Positions 10,489-23,485 of a stretch of DNA of 64,000 bases are shown here, one piece after another. Made by a program: the position numbers and the translations under genes. Below the pieces are notes generated by a model. That model saw nothing but the letters and a program-made list of their open reading frames with translations. It made no database searches and was not told where the DNA came from. How positions within the stretch are numbered: position 1 is the stretch's first letter; the number at the start of each line of letters is the position of its first letter. Source of the DNA: Collybia mongolica (Eukaryota; Basidiomycota; Agaricomycetes; Agaricales; Clitocybaceae); NCBI GenBank assembly GCA_013420905.1, contig JAAXNY010000009.1, positions 186,001-250,000 of the forward strand, read 5' to 3'.

Positions 10489-12876
10489 CTACGTTACCAC
10501 CCAGTGTTTCTTCATCAAATGGTAAGGGTTTGGGAATGTTGGTGTCCACCTTGCTAGGACCCCATCTAAAGGCTCTTTTAAGACCAAAGCTGCACGTCTG
10601 AGTAATCTTGTGGGATGATTCGGTAGCTTCATTGACTTCTGAATTCCAAGCCAGCTTGGCTGTGAGACCGCGCCTGAAGGCTTCCAGAAGTGTGTCCAGC
10701 CAGGGAACAAAATTTTGGAAGGATGGGTGGACAATGCTTGCAATGGAGTCGGGCTACATCAGGAATAAGACTTTCCTGCCAGCGAGGTCGGACCAATTTG
10801 CATTAGCGCCAAACCACCTATCAAATGGGAGTGAGGTAACCGTTCGAGCCCGCCACCAAGTGTAAACTTGCGCCGCAAGCAGAGTAAAATAATATACATC
10901 AGAGATTCTAGATCGTGTCGATAGCAGTGGCGAGGAGGTTTTCCATCGTTCGCAAGGAGGTCGATGGTCATGTGAGGCGTCCGGTTCTTTGATGAGAAGT
11001 CAATGCTCCCTTTCTACATGCTCCTGTAGAGATGATAGATTGAGGGCATTCAAGACACCATATACTTTCTCGTCGAATGCGATACATTACATTTCCAGAG
11101 CTAATATCCCTATGAAGGATGTTAACAAAGTCATAGAGCCACTGGTGGCCTAGAAGAAGATGTGGGCACTGCTTCGATAAAAGACATAATAAACTTACAT
11201 ATTAGGATGTCTAGAAAATTTGAGCGTACTTCAACACGGGACTAAGGGTTGAAAGCTCATATAATTTGCCTTGGTCCGACACTCGAAGGGCTCGAGGCTC
11301 GTATTCACATGTTCCACTGACGACCTTGGCTTTGTTGGAAAACGCAAATAACTTCATCTGTGACATTGGATCTTGTTCGGATTCGAGGGTTTTAACTTCA
11401 GAATGAAGGATATTAGGCAAGTGGTTGAGCAGCCAATGCCTTCCAGACCCTTCAACAAGGTTCTGTGTCTCTTGCAATATGGACGCCGCCTCGTGCATCA
11501 CACAAATTTTCGGCTTCATCCTCAATGCATTGAGCCTTTCTTTGTTCTACCAAACTACCAATTCCTCTCCCTTCTTCCTAGCTCCATCGAGTAGGGAGAT
11601 TTCGCTCTGGCGAGACTTGCTTGGCTAGCTCACTTTCACCACTAGTTCCTGTTTCTTCCATTCTTCGAAGCCTGGACAGCTAGCCTCAACAACGCAGGTT
11701 CCACGACCGGTCAGCGCAGACTGTAATGCCAAAGACACGTTGTGCGTGCCAATCTTTTTCTCCTGTCAGCTCAAGCTCAGATTCCTCAAGCAATCGCTCT
11801 TCTGGGTGACGGCGGGGCAGTAGTAGAATGTTTTTTTTTTTCATTTGCTCCGCTCGCGAACGCGTTGTCAATGAGAGGGAGGAAGCCCCATTATTTGGGA
11901 GTAGAGCCGGTGGAAGGCTATGAGCATAGCTAAGAACTCGGCATCTCCATCGGGTGTGTGGGGGTTTGTGAGCTGGTGGTGACAATTGCAGAATGCTCAG
12001 CGTACATTAGTTGGAGGTGATCGCGGTCCACTAGCGTCAAGAATGCGTGAGATCGAAGAATGAATAATTCAAGCATTTCCATGAGGTAACGAGCACACTG
12101 TAACGAGCTCCAATGGTATTTTCGTTATCTGTGAGTACTGTGGTAGACCATGTGCCTTGTCCCGTGGATGGAGATGATTTCTGGGATGTACGAGGAGCCT
12201 TATTAGAAGTGGACACGTCACTTGCGTTTTTGCGTTTCTTCTTGTTGGTTGGGGCAACCTGACTTTCCCTACTTTTTGAGGGGTTTCGCCTTGGGTGATG
12301 ATGTTTGGATAGTGAGTCATCCTCGCCTAGAAGGGATCGTGAGTTGGACAGAAGATGCCAAGGGCGATGGGCTTAGGGTGATTTACCCAAAAAAGTGGGA
12401 AGAGCTTCTCATCTTTGTGATAGCTCTGATCACATAACTCGTTAATTTTGGAGAGAGCACAATTATAAAGTTTGGTTTGAGGCACATATAGAATAGGTTC
12501 TGTAGCTCCGAGTGTCGCGCAGTGCTTGAGGTATTCCGCCCAGAGTTCGCGATAGTCTTCGCCTTCACGAACTTTAGATATTATGCTCTGGAATTTGTGC
12601 TCACTGGTTTTCCAGTCGCTCGGAACGTGAATAATATTCTGCAATCCGTTCTCGAAAGAGACGTACACATGGTGTGTGCCTAAGTCTTCGAGAAGTTAGT
12701 CGTCGTAATTTTTGCAGACGCGGGGTGGTGGAGCCCTCGTATCGTTGATGTCGTCGCGATGAGACCTGGCTAGCAGAGCCACGGTTTTGAGGTGTTCCAT
12801 TAATAGTGGTTGGTGGTCGACAAAAGAAGGTTGCTTTGGACGGAGTGGCATGTATTGGGGGGGCCATTGCATTCAT
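10489..12876 (-). pseudogene. Decayed FunK1-type fungal protein kinase (oldest copy)
   Basis: Pieces of the same protein as the intact FunK1 genes of this window appear in order on the minus strand but in broken frames. Near 12870-12330 is the N-terminal domain (YVSFENGLQNIIHVPSDW). Near 12320-12070 is a scrambled linker. At 11525-11211 is the segment before the catalytic loop (HWLLNHLPNILHSE). At 10971-10759 is the C-lobe (CYRHDLESLMYIILL). At 10743-10489 is the C-terminal part. Frameshifts and stops separate the pieces, and similarity to the intact copies is much lower than among those copies. It lies head-to-tail with the intact copy at 13799-16531. Its 5' flank (about 13030-13130) also resembles the flanks of the other copies, so the duplicated unit includes upstream DNA. 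Confidence 0.85.
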
Positions 12877-13499
12877 AGTAGATTGTTGACACGGTGGGTA
12901 CAGGTAAGGCCGAGAGTTGAAAATTGGCGCAAATGTGTTTGTTTTAGAGGTAGAACAGCAAAGAGCGCCATGGTTATATGTATTCAGATGTGGTGGCCAA
13001 AGATATTGGGAATAGTGTTATCAATAATGATCTACTTGAAGCCTGCGATTATCTTGAATACTGCTCAGAACAGAGAATAACGGGTCCAAGACAACTCTGA
13101 TGGCTCCGAGGAATGAAAGCGTCGCGGCGCACCATGAGCTCGAATTATGATTTAGATCACGTGCTCGTTTTTGATACTGCGGAACAGCCACTCCGAGTCC
13201 GACATACCAGGACTCTGCCACTTGCGCCTCGCTCCCCGACCCAGGTTCGCATATGCATGTCTACGGAATCCTTGATTCAAGCCAAGTAATCTTATCACCC
13301 GGACTTCTCCATGCCACTGACCTTCCGCGCTGGTACTTGCCGTTAGTGTGACTCACCAGTAATGGGATCACTGAACCCCACAACGACCCCTCAAATAAGA
13401 ATGTACTCTCAAATCTTACCATTTAACCGCAGGACTTAACGCTTAACAACGCCAGACGAGCGCAAGAGTTTGATGTTCCTCGCAACCTTTTGGCTCTCG

Positions 13500-16400
13500 G
13501 AATGGCCATTTGGGGGGCGTTTCTCTTCCAGATTTTGAGAAACTCAGCTGGTCAATATTCGTATAGGCATTGTTCTACCAGTGATGATTGGAATCCATGT
13601 CAATATCAAGACCCAACTTCTATCAATAATGATCATGGCATGAGAATTTTGAAATGGACATTCAAACGGGCGAGTGACGACTAGGGCATAATGCCGGCGT
13701 AGAAACCAGGATTTTTTAAAATATTCTGCTGCCGCAGGGCACATCTGATGGTTACAATGGTACAAAGGGGTATTCGCCTGGAACAGCTGATGAATATACT
13801 AGGAGTAAACGATATCATCGTCAGTGGTGTACTCCTCACGTCGTACATCGACATCTCGGTACACAAGCGACTTTCCAGCAAACGTTGACAAGGAACCAAG
13901 CACAGTCAAATACTCCACTCGTCCACCCAATGTTCCTTCCCTAAAGGGAGCGGGTTTCAGTGCCTTTTGACTGGCCGGTTTTCTCCCGTCCAAAGTCTGC
14001 CTCAACCGAGGGTTGTGCTCAATCCCAACTTTCGCAGATGAGCCTTCCTGCAGCTGTTTATTGAATTTGTCCATGTCCGCTTGCCACTCGATCTGGGCGG
14101 TGAAACCGTCCCTGAAAGCAAACAAAAGGGTTTTAAGCCAGGGAATAAAGCCTTGGAAACTTGGGTGTACATCCGTGGAAAGTGGGAGGTACCCCAGCAG
14201 ATAATGATACTTGTTAGCTGCTAGATTGTGCCAACTCAACTTGGGGTCAAACCAACCATTGAAAGGGGCTTGTGTTAGACGTTCAATGGAGGAAGTACTA
14301 GGATTGAACTTGTTTCGGGAACAGAGAATTAAAAGGACATAGGCAAACGACTCCAAGTCGTGTCGGTAGAGATGGCGAACAAGACGCGCATTAGCACGGA
14401 CGTCTCGAAGCAGTTCGATGGCCATGTAAGGGGGGGTCCCAGTTCGCTGTAACGACATCTGAACTCCTTGGTCCAGACTTTCTCGTAAGGAGGACAAATC
14501 GAGATCATTCAAGACGCCGTATATCTTGCCCCCGATAATACGATACATGATGTTTCCGGAGCTAATATCGCGATGAAGGATGCGAGGGCAATCATAGAGC
14601 CATCGGTGGCCTGAAAGGAGGGTGCGTTAATAGGATTGTGCATCACGTTGTAGAATAACAAGCTTACAAATTAAGACGTCGTAAAATGCTTGGGCATAAT
14701 CTAAAAGAGTGGGCAGTGTGGTGATCTTGTGAAGTTTCTCTTGAACAGAGACTCGAAGGACTCGGGGTTCATAGTTAAAGGTTCCATTAATAAATTCGGC
14801 GTTCAAAAGGAATAGGGCTAATTTTGCCTGTGGCATTGGTTCCCCTTCGGAGTCGAACATAAAATCCTCTGAATGAAGAATATTGGGGAGATGGTTGAGG
14901 GCCCAGTGCGTTCCGGATTCCTCGACAAGGTGTTTCGCCTCTTGCGATTTCACTGTGGCTTCGTCAAATTCCCTGCGTTCCCGCAAATCTTTGATCTCCT
15001 CTTCGAGGGCATCACGTTGGGCTTGCCGTTTTGCCAACAACTCTTCCCCCTTCCTCCTAGCGTGTTCGAGCAAGAAAAACTCACTGTGGCGAGTTTCGCT
15101 TGGCCAACTGACTTTCACGACTAGCTCCCGTCCCTCCCATTCTTCGACATCTTCACAAAGAGCCCCAACAACACACGTACCACGCCCAATAATCCCAGGT
15201 TGGTAGTAAAGGATCTCTTGCAACGTCAAACACAGGGGGCTCTTCCCAATCTTCTTCTGCAAACGCAAGGTCAAATTCTTCAAGCAGTCTTGTTTTGCAG
15301 TAGCGAAGTCTTTGTTCCGATGGTATGCGGCGTCGCCACTCGGCTTGACGGAAAAGGAGTTATCGACAAGGGGAAGAAAACCCCATTGTTCTGGAGTAAG
15401 CCGGTGAAAAGCAATGAGCATCGCCAGGAACATTGTCTCTCCATCAGGTGTCGTGAGGTCTATGATACTGGTAGTAACAATTGCGGAACGATCAGCGTAC
15501 ATCAATTGGAGGTGATCACGGTCGGCTAGTATCAAAAACGCGTGTGACCGAAGGATGGACAGTTCCAGCATTTCCATGAGGTAGCGGGCGCACTGCAGGC
15601 GAACCCCAGCCGTTTTTTGGTTTTCAGTGAGCGCTGTAGTGGACCGCGCGATTGACGACACAGATACTGTGGGCGTTTTTGCTGTACGAGGAACCTTATT
15701 GGCAATGAACCCGGTACTTTCGTTTTTGCGTTTCTTATCGGGCACGGGGTCAGTCTGAGCGGCCGAGGATTTTAGAGTTTTTCGGCATGGTGTGCGGTGC
15801 TCAGATAATGGGTCCTCTTCGCCTTGGAAATAGTTTTAGAGTGTCGTTGTTATTTCAAGACAATGAATGACTTTACCAGGTTTCCTCGCTCGCGGCCCAT
15901 CACAACCTCTGTCTAACGCTACATCACTGTCTTTGGTTTCCTCAATGTGTACGATCATCGGCCAAACCAAGGGCCCTCGGTCCTTCAATGGGGCTGTGAG
16001 GTCAGGGTTCAGCCCAGTGAAGATCCCTTGAGCGATGTAATTCGGGTGATTTTCTTGGAATTGTAACAAATTGCCTCCTTTCTTGCGAATCGGCGGTTTA
16101 CAGAATTGGTTTATCAGAGAGATTGTGTGGTTGTATAAATTGGCTTGTGGCTCGTAGAGCGGCGGTTCTATAGCCCCCGCCTCCTTGAAACTCCCGAGAT
16201 ACGCCTTCCGGTATTCGTGATACTGAGTGTCTTGGCGGATCCTAGAAATAATTCTTGAATATTCGTGCCTGCTGGATCTCCAGTCTTCGGGAACATGGAA
16301 GAGAGTTTTCAATCCGTTCTCGAAAGAGATATAAACGCGATGTCTTGACAAATCCTCACGGATGTAGTCATCGTAATCTTCGCAAACACGTTGAGACTCT

Positions 16401-16870
16401 GTCGTGGTACCATTAGTGTCGTCTCTGTGCGACCGACTGGAAGAACCACTGTTGTGAGGTGTCCCTTGGATAGCAGTGACTAATGATAGATTTGTTGGTC
16501 GTGTACGTGGGGGAGTGGTTTGTGAACCCATGACTCAATGTGATTGCTAACAGGACCCCCCTTCTGGATAGTACAGGGGGTGGGCTGGTCGTTAGGGTGC
16601 TTATGACTATAGTGAGAGCGAACAGGTGAAGTTAGCGGTAGATGTGCTCGTTCAAGGGGCAGAACAACAAACCGCGATGCTTCAGAACACTGCTCAGAAC
16701 GGGGAACAATGGGTCCAAGGTCAATTTGATGGCTTGGAAAGAAAGCGTGTCGCGCCCACGTGCCCGCGTTGCACTTCTAGGTCATGTGCCCATTAACTCC
16801 TGCTTACTAATAGCCCACAATCACCACTCTTCTTGGACAATCGATATAGCTAAGCAGGAGCGAAGTGCTA
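13500..16870 (-). repeat. Left arm of inverted FunK1 duplication
   Basis: Read on the minus strand, this block matches about 51400-54722 on the plus strand. The match covers the kinase gene, about 300 bp of its 3' flank (both contain CAGCTGTTCCAG.CGAATACCCCTTTG-like and CATGCCATGATCATTATTGA sequence) and at least 300 bp of 5' flank (GCACGTGGGC, ACACGCTTTC). The two arms are inverted and about 35 kb apart. Limits were set by eye and may be off by tens of bases. Confidence 0.8.
13799..16531 (-). CDS. FunK1-type fungal protein kinase, copy 1 (intact)
   Basis: Exons 16531-15877, 15822-14668 and 14610-13799 join in frame to 873 residues; the introns are 54 and 57 nt. A fungal N-terminal domain (about residues 1-220; YISFENGLKTLFHVPEDW) is followed by a basic linker with PDKKRKN. 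Next comes a small-lobe strand with a lysine (ELVVKVSW, about residue 455) and a catalytic loop LHRDISSGN (His616, Asp618, Asn623). A metal-binding NDLDL (Asp639) replaces the usual DFG. The activation segment is GTPPYMAIELL and a conserved block is YRHDLESFAYVLL. These match FunK1, an expanded fungal kinase family of unknown substrates in agaricomycetes. The catalytic loop codons start exactly after the second intron, so single-frame readings miss the active site. The C-terminal half is nearly identical to the copy at 51744-54485. Confidence 0.9.
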
Positions 16871-17103
16871 GTATCCAAAATCCAGCGTTGGAATATTTTA
16901 CGGGTTTGTAATAATTTAGGCGTTAAGTTGGTTTTAAACCATGCATTTAAGTACCTGTATTGCCGCTAAGAACAGGTTACGGATGCTAAAACGGCAATAC
17001 GCCTTACATCATACATGTGGGGCTGATTAGTGACACCTGGTACCCTATATCAGTAGGAATATAATATTGAGGACATTTAATTCACACAGGACGGGAGAAT
17101 TGT
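16871..17103. other. Intergenic gap between FunK1 flank and PL8 lyase A
   Basis: AT-rich sequence with no open frame of note. It probably contains the 3' untranslated region of the lyase gene on the minus strand. Confidence 0.4.
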
Positions 17104-20069
17104 TCAAAGTTGGACATTTTTAGTGACACTGCTGCCAGCCAGTCCACCTGTTGGCAAGGCAAAGTCCAATGTCTTTCTACCCCCATTTTCATAGGTCACC
17201 GTGAATCGGAGTGAAGACAGGCTTTGCGAGGGGTCTGAGACAGTAACATCCCCGGTCTTGTGGCGATAGATAACAGCAGCATTGCCACTGGCTGCAATGG
17301 TTAACCGGCCGTTTACTCCCAGCGTCACAGATCCACCAGCTGCGTCCCAGAACACTATCATCAGAGTCTCATGGGCTTCGTCAATGATGGCCGAAATATG
17401 TGCATCGTTCTGGATGGTACGGAGTTTGAGTTGAGACTGCTTGCTGTGGAAGTTGTATGCTGTGGTGCCGGGGAAAACGGTGTAGGAGATAGGGGAAGCG
17501 AGATCCTGGTGTGGGATCCATGCTGCGAATAGATCCACTGTGGTAGGTGGCTGGGTTGACGTTCCGATCTTCGACCAGTCTCCGGTCTTCTGCCCGACCT
17601 GTACGGAGACGGGAGACCCAGCGTCATCAAACTTGTACCCCACACCGCAATGCCACAATGTCCGAGCCCCTTGTATATCGGACGTCTGATGTTCCACTCC
17701 GTTAACTACGACGGGTCCGCGACGACGGCGTTGGTCGAGCACAGAATACACAGGCGCCTGGCTGGTCGACGACAAGCCAGAGATCATGATGTGCTGGACA
17801 TCATTGTCAAGGAAAAACCAAGCCTTCTGCCACTTGAGTGCCTTCGTGACCGGGTTTGTGTATCGCATGGCTGCGATGCCAATTTGTCCATTTGAAGCTC
17901 CGCCTACAAACGTTTCGAGGCCCAAAAGTTTTGTGTTTTCGCAGGTAAGGGGAGTGTTACCATAGTCGGTGGTGATTCCCGGGATCATATTCCAATCCCA
18001 GGCAGCCGCAATGTCCTCATATTCGTCTCCTTGCAAGTAGGTATAATGTACGCCGTCTGAGAGATGGAAACCTAATGGCTGTCTAAACAGTCAACTTTGT
18101 GAGTAGGGTAAATATTTGTGATTGCGAACATTTTGTGAGTTAGTACACTCTGTGTGCCGTGACCGCGAAGACCACATCTTCACGGTTGAAACATAGTTTG
18201 AGCCACGATGAACCTAAATGCAAATGTTAATAAGACCACTTGGGGGAGGAGATTTCTGAGGAAGCAAAACACACAAGATAATCGTTGGTATAAAACATGC
18301 GATTCCCTTGTATATTTCCAGCATTTGCATGAGATGTTGGCTTCTTCAGACTCTTCTCGAAATCTATCAGAGGGTAGGATTGCCACTGTCTACCAAGTTC
18401 CCCAATAGTGGTTAGGTTCATTTTTATTGACCCGGTGGCCCTGGTAAGTTAATAAGCACCAAGCAAAGAGGGAAGTTGGGGCAAAGGTCGTACTGGTCAT
18501 CAACTGTAGGGAAACTGATGAAACGTCCAAGAGCTGACTAGCAGAATGTTAAACAGCAGAGTCAAGGAATTAGAGTAGTTTTGACTCACAAAGTCCCAGT
18601 GTAGTACACCTGTAACTGTATTACGGAATACCATCCAACGGTCACCTTTAAACAGGGTTGCGAATGCATTCTGAGAATCGCTGTTGGCGGCATATTCGGT
18701 GCCAGCAGCCTCGATCTCGATACCAAGGATAGCGTTCGTGCTAGTCAAAACATCAGATGCTTGACTAAGATACTAATCACGATTTTTGCGTACTAATCCT
18801 TGCCTGGAACATACACGTCAGTGAGAAGGACAAGTAAAAGGCTTTGATGGCGCCTACCATAGTTTCCGTTGTAAAGCATGCCGTCGTGTTGGCCTATGAA
18901 AAGGTGTAAGTAATCGGTTGACAGGGGCGAAGCTTGTATAGGATACCGAAGGCCCCATCGGCCCGGATGCCATCAGCCTTGACTTCATCCATAATCTTCA
19001 CCTCTAGATGGGAGCGCCTGTACGCATCCGCCAACAGTGTAGTATTCGATGTCAGGAGGGCTTGATCCATGCCAATCCGACAGACATCAAGGGCATTGGC
19101 ACCACTTATCCAGTCAACTCTATACTCGTATGAACGTTGGGTCATACGTATACACGAGTCCCGTTGCGACGTAGTGAGGGTGTCGCCTAGTAATACACAG
19201 GTTTGGCCGACCAGCTTAGGAATAAGAAGCACCTGAACCATGATGTTAGCAAACGGTAGCATAAAGGGTAGAACTTCCGGACATTAGAGAACCAGTTAGT
19301 GTTCCTATTCAGCGTGCCTTGTCAGATGGTATGCAACCAGATTAATATATCAGAATACACACCATAAATAATTGTTAGGATTGGAACATGGGCATGCGTC
19401 TGTACCGCCGCCGCCCAAACATCCAACGTCAGAGAAGTCCCTACCGAACCAGTAGTCCATTGCAAGCGATGTTTTGACACGGAGTGGCTCGCTCATAGTA
19501 TACTTTTCACCTCCTTTGAGACCCCCATGCCAGGCAGCAGCCATAGTCACTATTCATATTCTCAGAATAGATTTTGCGTAAATGCAAAAAACAACCCACC
19601 AATGCGATGCCAATGTTCTTGAGCAGGCCAGTTGGCTCGACGTGCCTCGCATCCAGTAGTGTAGTCAACCTCAGAATCCGGCCATTTTCCATTCGAATCG
19701 ATTGCGGATTGCCTAAAAGCTCTCGATATGAGTAAAAGAAGCCGAAGCGAGGGCAATTAACGCGTACCAGACTCCAATGTTATCACCGGGCCTGTATGCC
19801 TCGTCTACAATTGCGCTAATACGGCGTTCACGTACGATGTCGATCGAGCCGGCCCGTTTCTTGGCATGATTACTGGGTGGGGCCCCCACAGGGAGGTTCG
19901 GGGAAGAAGAAATATCTTCAGAGAGGTCCAAACGGGTGGGTCCCCTGTGGACGCGCTTCAAGGAGTGGCGAGCCGTTATTATGCCATGCCTCGCATTGAC
20001 ACACGAGCCATAAGATTGGACAAAAAGAATGTGGGTGTGAAAAAGGAATGTGAGTAGAGAGCTCTTCAT
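17104..20069 (-). CDS. Secreted polysaccharide lyase family 8 protein, paralog A
   Basis: Twelve exons on the minus strand can be joined in frame to about 791 residues. The start MKSSLLTFLFHTHILFVQS is a signal peptide. A dibasic KKR at residues 70-72 suggests propeptide removal by a Kex2-type protease. The alpha/alpha-toroid half carries the PL8 active-site blocks GANALD (Asn) and GQHDGMLYNGNYG (His, and Tyr nine residues later), with the expected Arg in ALGRFIS. The long last exon (18078-17104) is the beta super-sandwich: EYEDIAAAWDWN, PGITTDYGNTP, GIAAMRYTN, KAWFFLD, IQNDAHIS. The C-terminus is GLAGSSVTKN plus four residues. PL8 enzymes cleave hyaluronate, chondroitin or xanthan by beta-elimination; the substrate here is unknown. 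A TATA-like stretch (TATATAATT) lies about 60 bp upstream of the ATG. All active-site blocks are present. Confidence 0.92.
18794..18803 (-). other. 10-nt micro-exon of PL8 paralog A
   Basis: The minus-strand exon GCAAGGATTA lies between an AG acceptor and a GT donor. It completes NYGKDY after the catalytic tyrosine. Equivalent 10-nt exons exist in both other paralogs. Without it the frame is lost. Confidence 0.8.
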
Positions 20070-20577
20070 CGGAGCTCACTGGGTTATGAGAGTGGGGTGG
20101 TTCCGAATTAGAAAGACCCAAAATTATATATGACTTGGTGCTAAAACGGTCGTCCACACTGGCCGGCACATTTCGCTTGAATTTCGGCTCAACATGACCC
20201 TACGAATGATTGAACGGACGCCCATGTTCCTGTCCGCCCGTTGAGACCGGGAGCTGTAGCAGGTTTGGGCATGGGTTACGCAGCATCAACCATCTCAGAA
20301 AGATATCTGTACATGTTATGAGTATACCAGAATTAGAGTGTGGACGTTATTGGCAAGCTTGGGCTGGAGCAACTGGCCTTTTCGTCCAAAGTCTGGGCGA
20401 TAAACGTGACAGGCACGTACAAGAGCATGCAGGCTGTCTGTACTGACGACAGCTGCCGATCAACGATCAAGTGATCGAAGTTGGCCTTCCCCGCCTCTTT
20501 TTCTATGCTATATATTCTCGTAGCACAGAGCATTAAAAAATCGATGATATAACGGACAGTTTATACACCCAAGCCCA
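20070..20577. other. Intergenic: 3' end of PL8 B and promoter of PL8 A
   Basis: About 0.5 kb between two tandem minus-strand lyase genes. Apart from the TATA-like element close to the PL8 A start, no feature was recognised. Confidence 0.5.
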
Positions 20578-23485
20578 TTACGCCTGAACATTTTTCGTAA
20601 CACTACTACCTGCAAGCCCACCTCTTGGCAACACAAAGCTCAGGATCTTCGGGCCGCCCTGCTGGGTCGCCACAGCAATTTTCACGGACGACAGGCTCTG
20701 CGAGGGATCTGAAACCGTGACATCCCCACGCCGCCGACGATAAATCACCGCTGCATGCGCGCTTGCCGAAACCGTCACTGGCATCGCCATCCCATCCGGG
20801 AACATAACGGACCCTCCCTGGAGGTCCCAGAACACGGCCATGAACGTATCATTGGCCTCGTCAAACACGGCAGAGATGTGCGCGTCGTTCTGTACAGTAC
20901 GCAAGCGAATATGTCGACCTTTCGCTGCGAACGAGTCCGGGGAGGTGCCGGGGAAGGCAGTATATGAGACGGGTTGGCCGAGGGCCTCTGGATCGTGCAA
21001 GAGCCATGCGGAGAAGAGGTCGACTGTGGTGGGAGGCTGGGTGGAGGTGCCGATCATTGACCAGTCTCCGATGTTGCTCCCAACCTGCACTGACAAGGGT
21101 GCACCTGAGAACGTGTATCCGATACCACCATGCCACAGCGTCTGCACCGCTACATTCCGTGCAGCTGAACGTTCCACGCCGTCAATGTATAAGGGCCCAC
21201 TCAGGCGGCGTTGATCGAGGACGGAGTAGACTGGTGCGCTGCTGGCTGACGAGAGGCTCGAGATCATGACGTGTTGGATGTCGTCATCAAGGAAAAACCA
21301 TGCCTTTTGCCAGTGCAGAGCTCTTGTCGAGGGGTTTGTGTACCGCATGGCGGCAATGCCAACTTGTCCTGTAGAAGCGCCCCCTACGAAGGATTCGATG
21401 CCAAAGTGTTTCGTATTGGCACAAGTCAGAGGCGTGTTGCCATAGTCTGTGGTGATGCCTGGGATGAGGTTCCAGTCCCAGGCCGCAGAAATATCTTCAT
21501 ATTCATTGCCTTGTATGTAGGTATAGAGCACGCCATCCGCAAGATGAAATCCGAGAGGCTATGTAAACCAGCATTAGCTGTCAGTACGAAAGATAACGAC
21601 TAGGTGCTCACATTCTGAGAGTTGGTGCATTCTGTATGCTTGGTTCTAGAAGACCACATCTTTACCGTAGTTACGTAGTTTGAACCACGATGAACCATAT
21701 AATCATTAGTATAGAACATGCGATTTCCTTGGAGATTCCCGGCGTTTGCGTGGTCAGTAGTGATTGACAAGCTACGTTCGAAGTTGACCAGAGGCTGAGA
21801 ACGCCATTCTTTCCCTAACTGCCCAACATCTCTCAAGCTGATATTAATGGATCCAGTTGCTCTGTTGAGGAGTGTTAGGTATTTTTTTTCATAGGTTAAG
21901 GACACGTTACGCACTGGAGGTCCGCAACAGGAAAACTGATGAATCGTCCAAGAACAGACTAGGGTTGTTTATATCAGAGACCGAGCAATCTTTACTAAGA
22001 TATTCACTCACAAAATCCCAGTGTAAGACGCCAGTTAGAGAATTTCGGAAAATCATCCAACGATCACCATCAATTAGCGTGGCGAATGAATTTTGGGCAT
22101 CAGTGCTGGCAGCAAACTCTGTCTCTGCCGATTCAAGTCCGAATCCGAGCATGGCGTTAACGCTATCAAAAAGAGTTAAAATACGTCAGTATCGAAAACT
22201 CTCTTATTGAAATACAGAACACACAAGTCCTTTCCTGATAGGTCAGATCAGTGTACAAAATTTATTAAGCACTACGAGTTGCTCACCATAATTTCCATTA
22301 TATAAGATACCATCATGCTGACCTAAACCGTGCATTAGCTTTGAAAAAAGGGATTGCAGAAATACGGAATAGCTAACCAAAAGCGCCATCAGCCCGAATA
22401 CCGTCGGCCTTGATACCATTCATTATCCTGAGCTCGCGGTACAATCGGCGATATGCATCTGTTAACAAAGCCTCGTCGAATGTGAGTAGAGCTTGGTCCA
22501 CCCCGATCCGGCAGACATCAAGGGTATTTGCGCCCGTTAACCCATCAATATTGTATTCATAGGACCGAGTGGTCATACGCGTGCAGACTTTCAGCTGGAA
22601 AGAGGTCAAAGTATCCTGGAGCATCAGGCAAGCCTTTGCAACTAGCCCTGGGATAAGAATCACCTATGGGCGAATACATCAGTTAGAATCCTATATTCAA
22701 ATGAAGTCAATTACATTCGAGTACCAGTTCGTGTTCCTTAACGGTCAGGTCAGAAGTGGTGCATTACGATCCAAGGCTGAACGCACCAGAGCCAATTCTC
22801 AGGGTTATCGCAGGGGCAAGCTGGTTTACCCCCAGAATCCAAACACGCACGATTTGAAAAGTCGCGACTGAACCAGTAGTCAATGGCAAAGGAAATCGCA
22901 GCCCTCAGGCGCTCGTCTCCGGTGTATTTACCAGCACCCTCGAGGCCGCCACGCCAAGCAGCGGTCATGATGACTGAGGAAGGATTGTTGGTACATGCAA
23001 ATTGATGAAACAAGTGAAAGCTCACCAATGCGGACCCAATGCTGTTGCGCTGGCCAGTTCGCCCGGCGCGCAGCGCATCCGGTAGTGTAGTCGATTTCGG
23101 AATCAGGCCATTTCCCGTCTTCTTGTAAAGTCGAGAGCCTAAAGAACCATTAGAATTTTTGCCGACCTAGATCGAGCCTTGATACATACCAAGCGGGGAT
23201 GTTCCTCTTTGCCGGTGCAAGAGAACTGATAATTGAGCTTACACGGCGATCGCGAATTATGACAAGAGAAGAGGATGAATATTGACGTTTGCCCAGCCCA
23301 ACAGCGGTCGTGTTGGCGTTGCTCATTGCAATAGGCGCGGGTTTCACGGCCCGTGGTGCGGAAGCCAAGAATTGAGGATGGCTGGGCGCATGTCGGTGGC
23401 CATGTGGACGGCCTATTCTGGAACAGGATGATTGAAGAAAAAGAATGTGGACAGATAAAACGAGTGTGAAGAGAGAACACTTCAT
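20578..23485 (-). CDS. Secreted polysaccharide lyase family 8 protein, paralog B
   Basis: Same architecture as paralog A but eleven exons. Signal peptide MKCSLFTLVLSVHILFLQSS; the Ser/Pro/Ala-rich propeptide ends at a dibasic GKR (residues 66-67). Active-site blocks are TGANTLD, GQHDGILYNGNYG and VLGRFIS. The super-sandwich is encoded mostly by the last exon (21558-20578; EYEDISAAWDWN, PGITTDYGNTP, GIAAMRYTN, KAWFFLDDD), and the C-terminal tail is GLAGSSVTKNVQA. It is the most divergent of the three: the surface loop after CPCDNPENW differs, and GKDF replaces GKDY at the micro-exon. The intron that A and C have just after TNDY is absent here. A TATATTATA-like element lies about 25-30 bp upstream of the start. 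It probably acts extracellularly on an acidic polysaccharide; substrate not inferable. Confidence 0.92.
22225..22234 (-). other. 10-nt micro-exon of PL8 paralog B
   Basis: The minus-strand exon GAAAGGACTT, flanked by AG and GT, encodes the GKDF junction downstream of the catalytic tyrosine. It is homologous in position and length to the micro-exons of paralogs A and C. Confidence 0.75.
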
